From: JAXGZG01 sp040771825
GTDB taxonomy: Bacteria; Bacillota; Sulfobacillia; Fermentithermobacillales; Fermentithermobacillaceae
Assembly: GCA_040771825.1 (NCBI GenBank)
Contig: JAXGZG010000001.1
Location: 124,001-188,000 of the forward strand
Direction of reading: 5' to 3'
DNA length: 64,000 bases
In this document: piece by piece, positions 7,993-15,589 of the stretch
Numbering within the stretch: position 1 is the first letter of the stretch
Layout of the letters: every line of letters starts with the position of its first letter
Notes under the pieces: model-generated
The model's database searches: none
The model's input: only the letters and a program-made list of their open reading frames with translations
What the model was told of the DNA's origin: nothing
Position numbers and translations under genes: made by a program

Positions 7993-8163
7993 CTATTCCT
8001 CGGTGGCGATTATCTCGATCTCCGGGCCTCGTCTGCACATTCTGGCGCCAAACCACAATACCGCTGCCAAGAGCGCACCGCCTAGAAGCATAGTCCACCA
8101 AGGAAAGCGAAGAAGCCTCATGACTTCGCAGTTTTCATCGTTCAGTTCGTCTTGTAAGTTCAC
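7993..8163 (-). CDS. Small single-helix membrane protein (56 aa)
   Basis: Not a family I recognise. GTG 8163 is preferred because AGGGGG lies 7 bases upstream; an in-frame ATG at 8121 without a good SD would give 42 aa. The product has a charged, acidic N-terminus, one hydrophobic segment (WWTMLLGGALLAAVLWFGA), an RMCRR positive patch that would sit in the cytoplasm, and a short acidic tail EIEIIATEE. Topology is therefore N-out/C-in or a small anchored peptide. It is downstream of the spore-coat-like gene in direction of the opposite convergent FxsA gene, and may be expressed separately. Confidence 0.5.
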   Translation of the reverse strand: MNLQDELNDENCEVMRLLRFPWWTMLLGGALLAAVLWFGARMCRRGPEIEIIATEE

Positions 8164-8223
8164 GCGTGTACCCCCTAAGTTCACGGCCTATGGCTTCACG
8201 TCAATCGTCAATGGGCCCACCGG

Positions 8224-8247
8224 GGGCCGGCCTCTTGAGACCGGCCC
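8224..8247. terminator. GC-rich hairpin after the spore coat gene
   Basis: GGGCCGG (8224-8230) pairs with CCGGCCC (8241-8247), with an inner CTC/GAG pair. It is 20 bases past the end of the minus-strand CotF-like gene. The minus-strand exit has no T-run; the plus-strand exit has only TTT. A terminator role is plausible but weak. Confidence 0.4.
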
Positions 8248-8266
8248 TTTCGGCGGGTCTGCCGAT

Positions 8267-8989
8267 TCAGGATTGCTTGTACAAGCCTCTTTGCTGCATG
8301 TAGTCGAAGATGCCTTCACCGTGCTTCTGCTCATCCTGCTGAATGTGCTGCAGGGCCGTTCGCAATTGCTGGTTTGACGACTCGAAGACAGCCGAGTCGT
8401 AGGCGCCCGATATATACTTCTCGGTCATGAGCATGTCGGTGAGCATAGACTTTTCATCTTGAGTGCCGGACCCTGCTCCGCCACCAATCTGACCGGTTTC
8501 CATGCTGAGGTCCCGGTTGGCCCATCCCAACTGGCGCATGGTTTCACGGCCCTCCATGTTCTGAGGAGCCCGGTAGATGGTTTCCTCTTCTTGGCGAGCC
8601 GCATAACCTCTGGGTTGTTGCGTTCCCGGAGTCTGACCTCCGAAGACGGTCCGCTGGCCAAAAGCACTGCCTCGCCCTAACTCAGGTCCTGTGAATTCCA
8701 GGGACGTCTCCTGATAGGACCTGGATGGCTGATGAGATTGGGCTCTGCTTTGGTCATACCCCAGGCCGCCCACTTGATTTCCTGCCTGCTGCGTACCGCC
8801 CGAATTGGCCAGGAAACCCTGGATGGTGTTGTAATGCTCCTGCTCATCCCGGGCGAACTCATTGAACATGTTGCGGAGCGCCTGATCCTTCGCTTGGCTA
8901 GCGTACTTAGAGTACTTCTGTATGCAGATCTCCTCGTGCTTTGCCTGGTCCTGTAGCAGCATCTTCTCCTTTTGAGTAAGGCTTTGCAC
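8267..8989 (-). CDS. CotF-family spore coat protein with two ferritin-like segments
   Basis: A 240-aa soluble protein with two helical segments separated by a Gln/Gly/Ser-rich linker. The N-terminal segment has HEEIC followed by ARDEQEHYNTI; the C-terminal one has DEKSMLTDMLMTEKYISGAY and QQDEQKHGEGIFDYM, the pattern of spore coat protein CotF. The DEQxH repeats resemble ferritin-like helices but a complete di-iron site cannot be confirmed. GTG 8989 is chosen because GGAGG lies about 10 bases upstream; an earlier GTG at 8998 is too close to it. An inverted repeat CGGGTC-TTTT-GACCCG (9009-9024) sits just before the SD. It supports a sporulating host and is probably made in the mother cell. Confidence 0.8.
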   Translation of the reverse strand: MQSLTQKEKMLLQDQAKHEEICIQKYSKYASQAKDQALRNMFNEFARDEQEHYNTIQGFLANSGGTQQAGNQVGGLGYDQSRAQSHQPSRSYQETSLEFTGPELGRGSAFGQRTVFGGQTPGTQQPRGYAARQEEETIYRAPQNMEGRETMRQLGWANRDLSMETGQIGGGAGSGTQDEKSMLTDMLMTEKYISGAYDSAVFESSNQQLRTALQHIQQDEQKHGEGIFDYMQQRGLYKQS

Positions 8990-9131
8990 CGAATCCACTC
9001 CTCCGTAGCGGGTCTTTTGACCCGTATTCCCTGCGAATCGGCGGCAGGGTCCCCCATAGTGTCAGACGGAGCGGCCTTCGCTATTCCTCAGCCTAGTAGG
9101 CAAAGGTCATCTAGGTTGTGAACAGGTTGTG

Positions 9132-9962
9132 CTAGTTGCCAACTCCCTGATACCGGTCAAGGGCGCGGTTCCAGAACCGGCAGGCAAACGTCAGAGCTAG
9201 AGCGGCTACTATTGGCGCTCCCCATGCCATGAACGACAGTCTGTTTTCGCCGAACACCATTTGTGCCGGGTAGAAACTGGCGAATGCCACCGGCACTACC
9301 CAGGTTGTCAGGGCTCTGACGCCTTTTCCGTAGATATCAGTAGGGTATCTGCTGAACTCGTCCAAGGTCCAAGCCAGGTGTGACATGCCGCTGCTCTCCA
9401 CAGTCAAAAACGCCGTGGCGTTGGACACGATATGGATGGATGCGAAGATGATTGACCCGCTTATCCCGGCAACCAGTGTCCAGCACAGGGTGAGGGCGGT
9501 TCTCTTGCCGAGAAGCCCAAGGGAAGTCCAGACCAGGAATGAAGCTGTGACAAGCTCGCCCCAGTCGTCGTTGTCAAGGTATCCGGCGATTACTTGGTAT
9601 AGGGAATTCAGGGGTCGGACCAGAATCCGGTCGATGTCCCCCGACCGGACCATCCCAGATACGTTCATGAGGTCGACCCAGAAGAGGTGAAACAAGGACC
9701 GGGACAGGATGCTTAGCCCGTAAATTAGCATTACCTGGGGGAATGTCCACCCGCGGATCGACTCTATTTTTGAGAACAGCACCCAGACTGTGGCCACGGA
9801 ACCTACGGCATACACGATCCCGGCGACGTTGACGATGATGAAGGGCACAGGATAGGCCATGAGAGCCAGCCAGTTTGCCCGCAGATACCAGTAGTAGAGG
9901 TGGATATAGTGGACGATGCTTCTTATCCTGCCTATTTCGGTTGTGCGCGTTATGTCAGGCAT
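9132..9962 (-). CDS. ABC-2 type transporter permease (PF06182-like), second permease
   Basis: A 276-aa protein with about six hydrophobic segments, no substrate-binding domain and a conserved loop VRSGDIDRILVRPLNSLYQ, typical of the ABC_2 permease family (former DUF990) found in pairs. This family usually exports lipophilic or peptide substrates, but the substrate here cannot be read from the sequence. It is the last gene of a three-gene minus-strand operon (ATPase, permease, permease) and starts 8 bases after the previous gene ends. The two permeases share the loop and topology but little else, so they probably form a heterodimer over a homodimeric ATPase. Confidence 0.85.
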   Translation of the reverse strand: MPDITRTTEIGRIRSIVHYIHLYYWYLRANWLALMAYPVPFIIVNVAGIVYAVGSVATVWVLFSKIESIRGWTFPQVMLIYGLSILSRSLFHLFWVDLMNVSGMVRSGDIDRILVRPLNSLYQVIAGYLDNDDWGELVTASFLVWTSLGLLGKRTALTLCWTLVAGISGSIIFASIHIVSNATAFLTVESSGMSHLAWTLDEFSRYPTDIYGKGVRALTTWVVPVAFASFYPAQMVFGENRLSFMAWGAPIVAALALTFACRFWNRALDRYQGVGN

Positions 9963-9969
9963 CGCATCA

Positions 9970-10752
9970 TCATCCTCCCTGAATCGTCAGGTGTTTTACA
10001 GCCCCCGACCAGGCAATCTTTGATAGGATTACCATGCCTGCAGTCCAGGCCAGTTGAGACACAAAGGATGTTCCTACGCTGGAGGGATCGGCTATTCCGC
10101 TCCACATTGCCATGGGAATGTAGTAGATGGCCTTGAACGGCAGCACATTGGCCAAAGCCTGGAGCCATCCCGGGAAGAACTCCAGTGGAACGAATTCGCC
10201 AGATAGAAGTGCAACTACTGTGTAGACTTCGTCGAGCCCTACTCCGGTTTTGGTGTAGAAGGTCAGGATTCCCGAAAGAAACGCAGTCGAGAATAAGGTA
10301 ACATAACTCAATGACAGAGAGATGACAAACAAGATGGCAACTGAAGCCGAGGGAGCCTTAAGCACTTTTGCCCACCAGAGCGCTATGAGAATCGGGACTC
10401 CGGTGGAAACCAGGCGGAATGAGGCTCTGCCGAGGCTTTGAAACAGCAGTTGTGTATGGAAGTCCACGGGTTTCACGAGATCGTGGACGATAGTCCCCTG
10501 GCGGACTCTGCCTCCTATGTTCAGGTTACTGGGGCTATCAAGGAAGCCCGACGTGACCCTCCCCATAAGGCTGTACGAGAGTACAGCGTTGAGGCTAAGG
10601 CCTGCGATGTGAGATTTCGTTCCGTATACTGCGTGCCACAAAGACCACTGAATCACGGCGATGGCCATTGTAGACGCCAGGGTGGCCCACAGGTTGGCAC
10701 GATACCGGAAGCCCCTAAGGAATTCGGACCGGGCGAAGGCCAGATATTTCAT
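9970..10752 (-). CDS. ABC-2 type transporter permease (PF06182-like), first permease
   Basis: A 260-aa polytopic membrane protein with the family's loop VRQGTIVHDLVKPVDFHTQ and about six helices. I prefer ATG 10752 (MKYLAFARSEFLRGF), since permeases of this family start close to the first amphipathic stretch. A TTG at 10806 would overlap the ATPase stop codon (TTGA) and add 18 residues; coupling through that overlap remains possible because the SD before 10752 is weak. It sits between the ATPase and the second permease and should form the membrane channel with the latter. Confidence 0.8.
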   Translation of the reverse strand: MKYLAFARSEFLRGFRYRANLWATLASTMAIAVIQWSLWHAVYGTKSHIAGLSLNAVLSYSLMGRVTSGFLDSPSNLNIGGRVRQGTIVHDLVKPVDFHTQLLFQSLGRASFRLVSTGVPILIALWWAKVLKAPSASVAILFVISLSLSYVTLFSTAFLSGILTFYTKTGVGLDEVYTVVALLSGEFVPLEFFPGWLQALANVLPFKAIYYIPMAMWSGIADPSSVGTSFVSQLAWTAGMVILSKIAWSGAVKHLTIQGG

Positions 10753-10802
10753 AACAGGCCAGCCTCTTCGAGGCGAACCGATGGCCTCGTGAACATGGTG
10801 TC

Positions 10803-11642
10803 TCAACCTAGATCCGCCTCCCTGTAGAATTCCTTCACAGTATCCTCCAGGGAACTAAGCCGCCCGCCGGTCACTTCTCTGAGGGCATCCTGGGTTCCGT
10901 CGAAAAGCAGCGTGCCGCAATGGAGCAAGAGGACCCTGTCTGAGACGATTTCCAGGTCGTCTAGATCGTGGCTTGCCATGAAGATGGTCGTACCTCGTTC
11001 TTTCTCACGGCGCAGAAAGGCCCTGATGCTCTCGCGAGCGAAGACGTCTAGCCCGATGGTGGGTTCATCAAGGAAAACCACTTCAGGGTCGTGGAGAAAC
11101 GTCAAGGCCAAGTCACACCTGGTTTTCTGGCCCAGCGACAACATACGAGCCGGGGTATCCCAAAGGGAATTTATGTCAAGAGTCTCCACTAGCCTCGACA
11201 GGTTGTTCTGGTACTTCTTAGCGTCGAGGTCGTAGATTTTGCCTAACAGGGTGAAACTCTCTTTGACGGGCAAGTCCCAAAGGAGTTGCGTTCTCTGACC
11301 CATCATAAGGCCGATTTTTCGGGCGTTGGAGGTGCGGTTTGTGTAGGGCTCGGCTCCGCAAACCCGCACAGTTCCCGCTGTTGGCACTAGTACACCGCAC
11401 AGAAGTTTGATTGTCGTGGATTTGCCTGCACCGTTGAGCCCGATATATCCTACGGACTCTCCAGGCTCGATTCTGAAACTGACTCTATCCAGAGCCCTCG
11501 CCAGGCGATATTGGGGGCGAATGAATCTTCTCACTCGGCCGTTGAATCCATCACCGTCCAGCCTCACCTTGAAGTGCCTGACAAGGTTTTCAGCGAGGAT
11601 AATGGAGCTATTCGAATTTCTCTCAAGGTCTATAGAGTGCAC
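10803..11642 (-). CDS. ABC transporter ATP-binding protein (ABC-2 exporter)
   Basis: Cytoplasmic ATPase of the exporter, 279 aa. Walker A GLNGAGKS (68-75), signature LSLGQ (168-172), Walker B VVFLDEP (188-194) and the switch His225 in ASHDLDD are all intact. An N-terminal stretch with RRFIRPQYRLARALDRVSF is typical of the subgroup that pairs with PF06182 permeases. GTG 11642 is the assumed start, with AGGGAG about 11 bases upstream. It opens a minus-strand operon with two permeases. No regulator gene is attached. Confidence 0.9.
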   Translation of the reverse strand: MHSIDLERNSNSSIILAENLVRHFKVRLDGDGFNGRVRRFIRPQYRLARALDRVSFRIEPGESVGYIGLNGAGKSTTIKLLCGVLVPTAGTVRVCGAEPYTNRTSNARKIGLMMGQRTQLLWDLPVKESFTLLGKIYDLDAKKYQNNLSRLVETLDINSLWDTPARMLSLGQKTRCDLALTFLHDPEVVFLDEPTIGLDVFARESIRAFLRREKERGTTIFMASHDLDDLEIVSDRVLLLHCGTLLFDGTQDALREVTGGRLSSLEDTVKEFYREADLG

Positions 11643-12279
11643 GGAATGTGATTCTCCCTTCGGTTTTACCCATTGCGGTCACACGGTCGCTTGTCTGTAA
11701 TCAGGCTGCTCTCAAGCTGCTCTCAGGCTGCTCTCGGGCTGCTCTCGGGCTGCTCTCAGGCTGTCTGTGCTCTAGACAGATGCCAGGCGCCGAAATAGCA
11801 CAACTGCCAAGACAACAGCGCTACTCGACAGCAGATCTGCCGAAACAGCCCGATGGGCAAAGAGACACAACCTGGCCAGAAAAGAATCTTGGATTCAAAG
11901 TGGGGCTTTGGGACCGCAGGGGAGAACCTCATCGTGCGGATAGCAGAAAACACCCCTGATCAGGGCTTCAACTTGTCTGTGCTATCGTCTGCTAGGTTCG
12001 GCCGAGTGTTTTCGGTCCCAAAATGTTGGTAGTTCTTCTCACTAGGACCACTTCCTCTCTTCTCTCACGGGAGCCTTGCTCCGGTTTCGGCGGAAGTATA
12101 ACATCCTCACGGGGATGAAGTCTACAGGATTTTGCGCCCCAGGATGCTGTGCCCCAGGACTTTGCCCCAGATGCGCTGTGGGGAACAGGTTGACCTCGCG
12201 ACCTGAGTCTCGGAGCACATCTGGCCATCGCGGGCCGGGCTTCTGGTGCACCATGCCGCCACACTGACCCCGTGCCATT
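11643..12279. other. Non-coding stretch between two minus-strand genes
   Basis: About 640 bases lie between the ABC ATPase start and the end of the CPBP-like gene. I see an 11-bp tandem repeat (listed separately) and several CCCCAG-rich direct repeats at 12139-12180, but no convincing gene, tRNA or terminator on either strand. Confidence 0.5.
11705..11759. repeat. 11-bp tandem repeat, five copies
   Basis: Five consecutive copies of GCTGCTCTCRG (11705, 11716, 11727, 11738, 11749) differ only in the last two bases. A degenerate sixth copy follows. It sits 63 bases upstream of the ABC ATPase gene and could affect its promoter spacing. Confidence 0.9.
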
Positions 12280-12783
12280 CTACATCCGGTGAATCACAGC
12301 CTGCCTCAGGGCGATTACAGCATAGGCTGCGGCGTTGACCCAGAAGTGTGTGAGCGCTGTTGCCGCGATAGCCCACCAAAGCCCTTTCTTTCTCCATTGA
12401 ACCCAAGCATAGGCAAAGGCCAACCCCGACGCGACCGCAGCCAGCACGCCCAGTATTCCGGATGAGTAGTGCATTAGGGAGAAGAGTGCTGTCGATACTG
12501 CTATCTGAATCGGCACTGTCTGTCTTAGGCTTTCTGCAAGCCATATGGGAACCCACTGGAACATGAGGGTTTCCACAATAGGAGCGACCAATAGCGGAAT
12601 CTGCCAGGGGATATCGAGTACCGGTGTTATCAACTGTTCCTTGGGCAGCAGGCATAGGGCAGGCGACAGAATGAGAGCAAGCACTATACGCCCTAATAGG
12701 CTGTAAGCAGCCATAATGACTGTATAGACTACTATGTGCTGCTCTTCAAGCCATTGCAGATGGCGCAAGCAAAGGGCTTTCAT
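12280..12783 (-). CDS. CPBP-family intramembrane protein (Abi-like)
   Basis: A 167-aa membrane protein with the three-motif layout of CPBP intramembrane proteases. Motif 1 reads PIVETLMFQ, a variant in which the usual EExxxR is reduced to ETxxxQ. Motif 2 is FSLMHY (FxxxH) and motif 3 is LTHFWVN (HxxxN). In eukaryotes related proteins cleave CAAX-prenylated targets; bacterial members often act in bacteriocin immunity or membrane processing. With the second Glu and the Arg missing, activity is uncertain, though this variant is recurrent in the family. ATG 12783 has AGGGAGG upstream, inside a small inverted repeat GGGAG-C-CTCCC. Confidence 0.75.
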   Translation of the reverse strand: MKALCLRHLQWLEEQHIVVYTVIMAAYSLLGRIVLALILSPALCLLPKEQLITPVLDIPWQIPLLVAPIVETLMFQWVPIWLAESLRQTVPIQIAVSTALFSLMHYSSGILGVLAAVASGLAFAYAWVQWRKKGLWWAIAATALTHFWVNAAAYAVIALRQAVIHRM

Positions 12784-12925
12784 CTTTGGGAGCCTCCCTT
12801 GAAAAGATCGCCCATCGATTTGCAGTGGTGACTCATAGTTGCGACATGGAGATTCTCTTGGTCTAGTAGATAGTCCTGCTCACCTTCCTGCTGACCTTGA
12901 CCTTGACTCGACCTTGATTTGGCGG

Positions 12926-12954
12926 TTGTGGCCCGGGTCTTTACATGCTAGAAT
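12926..12954 (+). promoter_or_regulatory. Sigma-A-type promoter of tRNA-Leu
   Basis: TTGTGG (12926-12931) and TAGAAT (12949-12954) are spaced 17 bases apart and place the start of transcription about seven bases before the tRNA. Confidence 0.5.
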
Positions 12955-12967
12955 ATTCTTTGCTAGT

Positions 12968-13055
12968 GCCGGAGTGATGGAATTGGCAGTCATGCACGAC
13001 TCAAAATCGTGTGGGGTAGCCCCCCGTGCGGGTTCGACTCCCGCCTCCGGCACCA
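12968..13055 (+). tRNA. tRNA-Leu (CAA anticodon)
   Basis: An 88-base cloverleaf with encoded CCA. The acceptor GCCGGAG pairs with CTCCGGC (13045-13051). The anticodon stem CACGA/TCGTG (12995-12999 and 13007-13011) closes a seven-base loop whose 13002-13004 is CAA, reading UUG. The long variable arm (GGGGTAGCCCCC) and the GGTTCGACTCC T-arm confirm a class II leucine tRNA. Confidence 0.95.
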
Positions 13056-13150
13056 ACCTCGAACTGCATGTGCTCTATTACTCATCTCGTAGATCGCGGA
13101 TGTGGCCCATTGCCTGAGTGTTGGAGTAAGAGCCATAGGGAGAACTTGAA

Positions 13151-13546
13151 GTGGGATCTCAAGACCGCTATCAGAGTTGGATCGATGAGGCCAAATCCGA
13201 TTGGGAGACTGCGCGTGTCCTAATGGAGGCGGGTCGGTTCAACGCATGTGTCTTCTACTGCCAGCAGTGTGCAGGGAAGGCTATGAGAAGCCTTCTTCTG
13301 CGACTTCGCCAAGTTCCTTGGGGTCATTCGGTATGGAACTTGTATCTGGAGGCGAGCCGGGTGACACGGGATGATGATGCCATGGTGGAGGAAGCTGCAA
13401 AGAACCTTGACCTTCACTATGTCCCCTCGCGTTACCCAGATGCATTGCCGTGTGGTAATCCGTCGGAGTTCTATGACGACAGGAAAGCAAAGGAAGCCAT
13501 GGGATGGGCCAAGATGGTGTTGGAGTATGTTGAGAGATGCACATAG
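13151..13546 (+). CDS. HEPN domain protein (toxin-like half of a HEPN/MNT pair)
   Basis: A 131-aa all-helical protein. The segment RFNACVFYCQQCAGKAMRSL (29-48) is the typical HEPN helix 2, and the C-terminal LDLHYVPSRYPDALPCG is the conserved end of PF05168-type HEPN proteins. HEPN proteins are often RNases or AMPylation targets paired with a minimal nucleotidyltransferase (MNT). The PF05168 type seen here lacks the Rx4-6H nuclease motif in its canonical place, so RNase activity is not assured. GTG 13151 has AGGGAG eight bases upstream. It overlaps the MNT gene by 10 bases, so the two are translationally coupled. Confidence 0.8.
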   Translation: MGSQDRYQSWIDEAKSDWETARVLMEAGRFNACVFYCQQCAGKAMRSLLLRLRQVPWGHSVWNLYLEASRVTRDDDAMVEEAAKNLDLHYVPSRYPDALPCGNPSEFYDDRKAKEAMGWAKMVLEYVERCT

Positions 13547-13917
13547 ATACCCAAGCGCTACCACCAAAATGGCAACAGCCTGTTTTTCGCTTTATTGAAC
13601 GTTTCCGTGAGCGTTATGGTATGGAGTGTGCCATTCTGTACGGTTCTATGGCTACGGGAGACTATCACACGCGCAGCGATATTGACCTTATTGTGATCTC
13701 CAAGGGCGTCCCGAGCGATTTTTGGCAGCGGCTAAAGGAGATTTCTAAGTTCTACGAGTCCGGGGTGCCCATCGAACCGCTTGCCTACACTTCTGAGGAG
13801 TTCCACTGAATGATCGAGAACATGCACGTTACTGCCCTTGACGCCACCACGCAAGGTGTGCCGCTTGCGGGTCCCAAAGCCTTTGATGAGTTTTGGAACC
13901 ATACGCAAGCCTTGTAG
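13537..13917 (+). pseudogene. MNT-type nucleotidyltransferase interrupted by an in-frame TGA
   Basis: The first 90 codons encode a minimal nucleotidyltransferase with GS (36-37) and SDID (Asp48, Asp50), the GSx10DxD active-site motif. After FH at codon 90 comes an in-frame TGA (13807-13809), and the same frame continues with 35 more codons (MIENMHVTALDATTQGVPL and on) to TAG at 13917. That continuation has the look of the usual MNT C-terminus, in which a helix EExxRMIExxxxxALxxGxxL is common. CGA to TGA is a single transition. The locus is therefore either a nonsense mutation, a sequencing error, or a functional short form (90 aa) with the catalytic core intact; the first is my preference. 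Confidence 0.7.
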
Positions 13918-14041
13918 GACCAAGGGCTGCGGCGGGGCGCCCACGCATGGGTGATGGACAGAAAGTCATAAGCACTGATCGCGGGACCGCACAGACAGCC
14001 CACGCTCTCTATGCCGCAAGCCAAGGAATCTTTTACCATCC

Positions 14042-14066
14042 AAACTTATTGGCTTTCACCTACGTC
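14042..14066 (+). promoter_or_regulatory. Candidate ECF-type promoter
   Basis: AAAC (14042-14045), 17 bases, then CGTC (14063-14066): the AAC-N16/17-CGT layout of ECF sigma promoters. It lies directly upstream of the sigma gene, which suggests autoregulation, the normal pattern for this class. Confidence 0.5.
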
Positions 14067-14073
14067 GTATAGA

Positions 14074-14087
14074 TGTACTGCAGTACA
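14074..14087. promoter_or_regulatory. Perfect 14-bp palindrome at the sigma gene start
   Basis: TGTACTGCAGTACA is a perfect dyad at the predicted transcription start, 18 bases before the sigma start codon. It could be an operator for an additional regulator. Confidence 0.4.
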
Positions 14088-14104
14088 GAATGGAAGGAAT
14101 AGCG

Positions 14105-14620
14105 ATGGACAGACAGAGCAAGCATGACGTCATAACCGGCTGTATCCTGGATAACCAGAACCAGCTCTATAGGCTTGCGTACAGTTATGTGAACAACAGG
14201 GAGGACGCTCTGGATATCGTACAGGAGTCCATCTGTAAAGCGTTGTCTTCGGCAAAATCCTTGAATAGCCCCGCGGTGGTTAAGACCTGGTGTTATAGGA
14301 TTGTCGTCAACTCTGCGCTGGATTTTCTCCGAAGGCGCAGGAAGGATCTGTACCTTGAAGCCGATAGGGTCGTCTCGGAAAGCGACGAGTATCGGGATTT
14401 CGATCTGCAGACGGCCATCGCCAACCTTTCGACTCGAAACCGTACGATCATTCTTCTTCGCTACTACGAGGACATGAAACTGGAAGAGATTGCGGAGATC
14501 ATGGGCGAGAACGTGAACACCATCAAGACTGCGCTCTACTCCACACTAAGGCGGTTGAGAGTTCAGCTGAATATCCCAGTTGGACCGAACAATCGTGAGG
14601 AGGTGGCTTTACGTGAATGA
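14105..14620 (+). CDS. ECF RNA polymerase sigma factor
   Basis: A 171-aa sigma-70 family protein with region 2 (NQLYRLAYSYVNNREDALDIVQES, with the DAxDxxQ pattern that contacts core polymerase and the -10 element) and region 4 (ILLRYYEDMKLEEIAEIMG followed by the recognition helix NTIKTALYSTLRRLR). ATG 14105 is chosen because GGAAGG sits 7 bases upstream; an earlier ATG at 14090 lacks one. The next gene, an RsiV-like membrane protein, overlaps by 8 bases, the normal arrangement of sigma and cognate anti-sigma factor. The combination resembles the B. subtilis SigV/RsiV envelope-stress pair, but the signal is unknown here. Confidence 0.9.
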   Translation: MDRQSKHDVITGCILDNQNQLYRLAYSYVNNREDALDIVQESICKALSSAKSLNSPAVVKTWCYRIVVNSALDFLRRRRKDLYLEADRVVSESDEYRDFDLQTAIANLSTRNRTIILLRYYEDMKLEEIAEIMGENVNTIKTALYSTLRRLRVQLNIPVGPNNREEVALRE

Positions 14621-15479
14621 CATTGGGGAACTCAAGAGCGAATATCAAGCGATCCCGATCCCCCAAGAGCTTGAGTCCATGGTGAGAAGCACGATTGGGA
14701 GGCAAAGAGGAAAGATGAGACGAAATGCGATCCTTAGGACGTCGATGGTTTCTCTGACGGCGGTGTTCCTGATATTTGCCGCTGTGGTCAATCTCAGTCC
14801 GGCCTCGGCAAGTGCCATGGAGCGTGTACCCTTGCTGAAAGGGCTAGTGCGGCTCGTGATGTTCACCGAGATGTCTTACGACAGCGGAAGTCGAAGGGCT
14901 GAAGTCCAGGTGCCGGAAATCAAGGGCCTTGACGGTGATCTGGCGAAATCTCTGAACCAAGAGTATCTGCAAAGAAGCACTGAACTGTATACCAAGTTTG
15001 TGGAAGGCTACGGGGAGGACGAGTGGAGCCCTCTGTTCTTGGAGACCAACTTCAACGTCAAGGCAAGTACCGACGAGATATTCGTTGTGGAGAGCATAGT
15101 CACAGAGATCGGTGCTTCAGCCAGGGAATCGGTGCGCTACGACAATATAGACCTGAAGAACCAGATAATCATCACTCTCCCAAGCTTGTTCAGGGATGAG
15201 AGTTACGTCGGGGTCATCAGCGACAACATCAAAACCCAGATGCGGGAGAATACAGACTTGGACGAAGGCATCGTCTACTTCATCAAGGGAGAGGCCCCTG
15301 TAGATGATGGTTTCGACAAGATCGACCCGGAACAGATATTCTACATCAACTCCGACTCCAAGTTGGTCATAGTCTTCAACGAGTACGACGTGGCTCCTGG
15401 CAGCATGGGTATAGTGGAGTTCGTCATCCCAGCAGAGGTGATACAGGATCTACTGGTCAGCAACGTGTATGTCAAGTAG
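14613..15479 (+). CDS. RsiV-like anti-sigma factor with DUF3298-type ectodomain
   Basis: A 288-aa bitopic protein: a cytoplasmic N-terminus of about 40 residues, one membrane helix (about 43-62) and a large extracytoplasmic domain. The ectodomain, with KSLNQEYLQRSTELYTKF, a block of beta-strands and IDPEQIFYINSDSKLVIVF, has the DUF4163/DUF3298 layout of RsiV, whose domain binds lysozyme in B. subtilis. GTG 14613 overlaps the sigma stop (GTGAATGA) and has GAGGAGG about 9 bases upstream. The cytoplasmic part is short and should hold the sigma factor. The ligand cannot be predicted, because the lysozyme-binding residues cannot be judged from sequence by eye. Confidence 0.8.
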   Translation: MNDIGELKSEYQAIPIPQELESMVRSTIGRQRGKMRRNAILRTSMVSLTAVFLIFAAVVNLSPASASAMERVPLLKGLVRLVMFTEMSYDSGSRRAEVQVPEIKGLDGDLAKSLNQEYLQRSTELYTKFVEGYGEDEWSPLFLETNFNVKASTDEIFVVESIVTEIGASARESVRYDNIDLKNQIIITLPSLFRDESYVGVISDNIKTQMRENTDLDEGIVYFIKGEAPVDDGFDKIDPEQIFYINSDSKLVIVFNEYDVAPGSMGIVEFVIPAEVIQDLLVSNVYVK

Positions 15480-15548
15480 CCGAATAGCCCGGTAGCCAGG
15501 TGCCAAGTAGTCAGGCAGGGACACCAAACCTAAGATGCGGCGGGGGTC

Positions 15549-15570
15549 GGAGGCTATCCTTCCGGCCTCC
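15549..15570. terminator. Hairpin between convergent genes
   Basis: GGAGGC (15549-15554) pairs with GCCTCC (15565-15570) around a ten-base loop. It lies between the RsiV-like gene and the minus-strand acetyltransferase gene. No T-run follows on either strand. Confidence 0.3.
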
Positions 15571-15589
15571 TGGTGATCTCTGAAAGGCC

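Noticed and set aside
12076..12267. Cys-rich plus-strand frame near 12.1 kb as a zinc protein
   Set aside because: The cysteines come from CCCCAG repeats; spacing is irregular and there is no SD.
13151..13546. HEPN protein as a HepT-type (DUF86) RNase toxin
   Set aside because: The C-terminal RYPDA pattern fits PF05168, and the canonical Rx4-6H motif is not in place.
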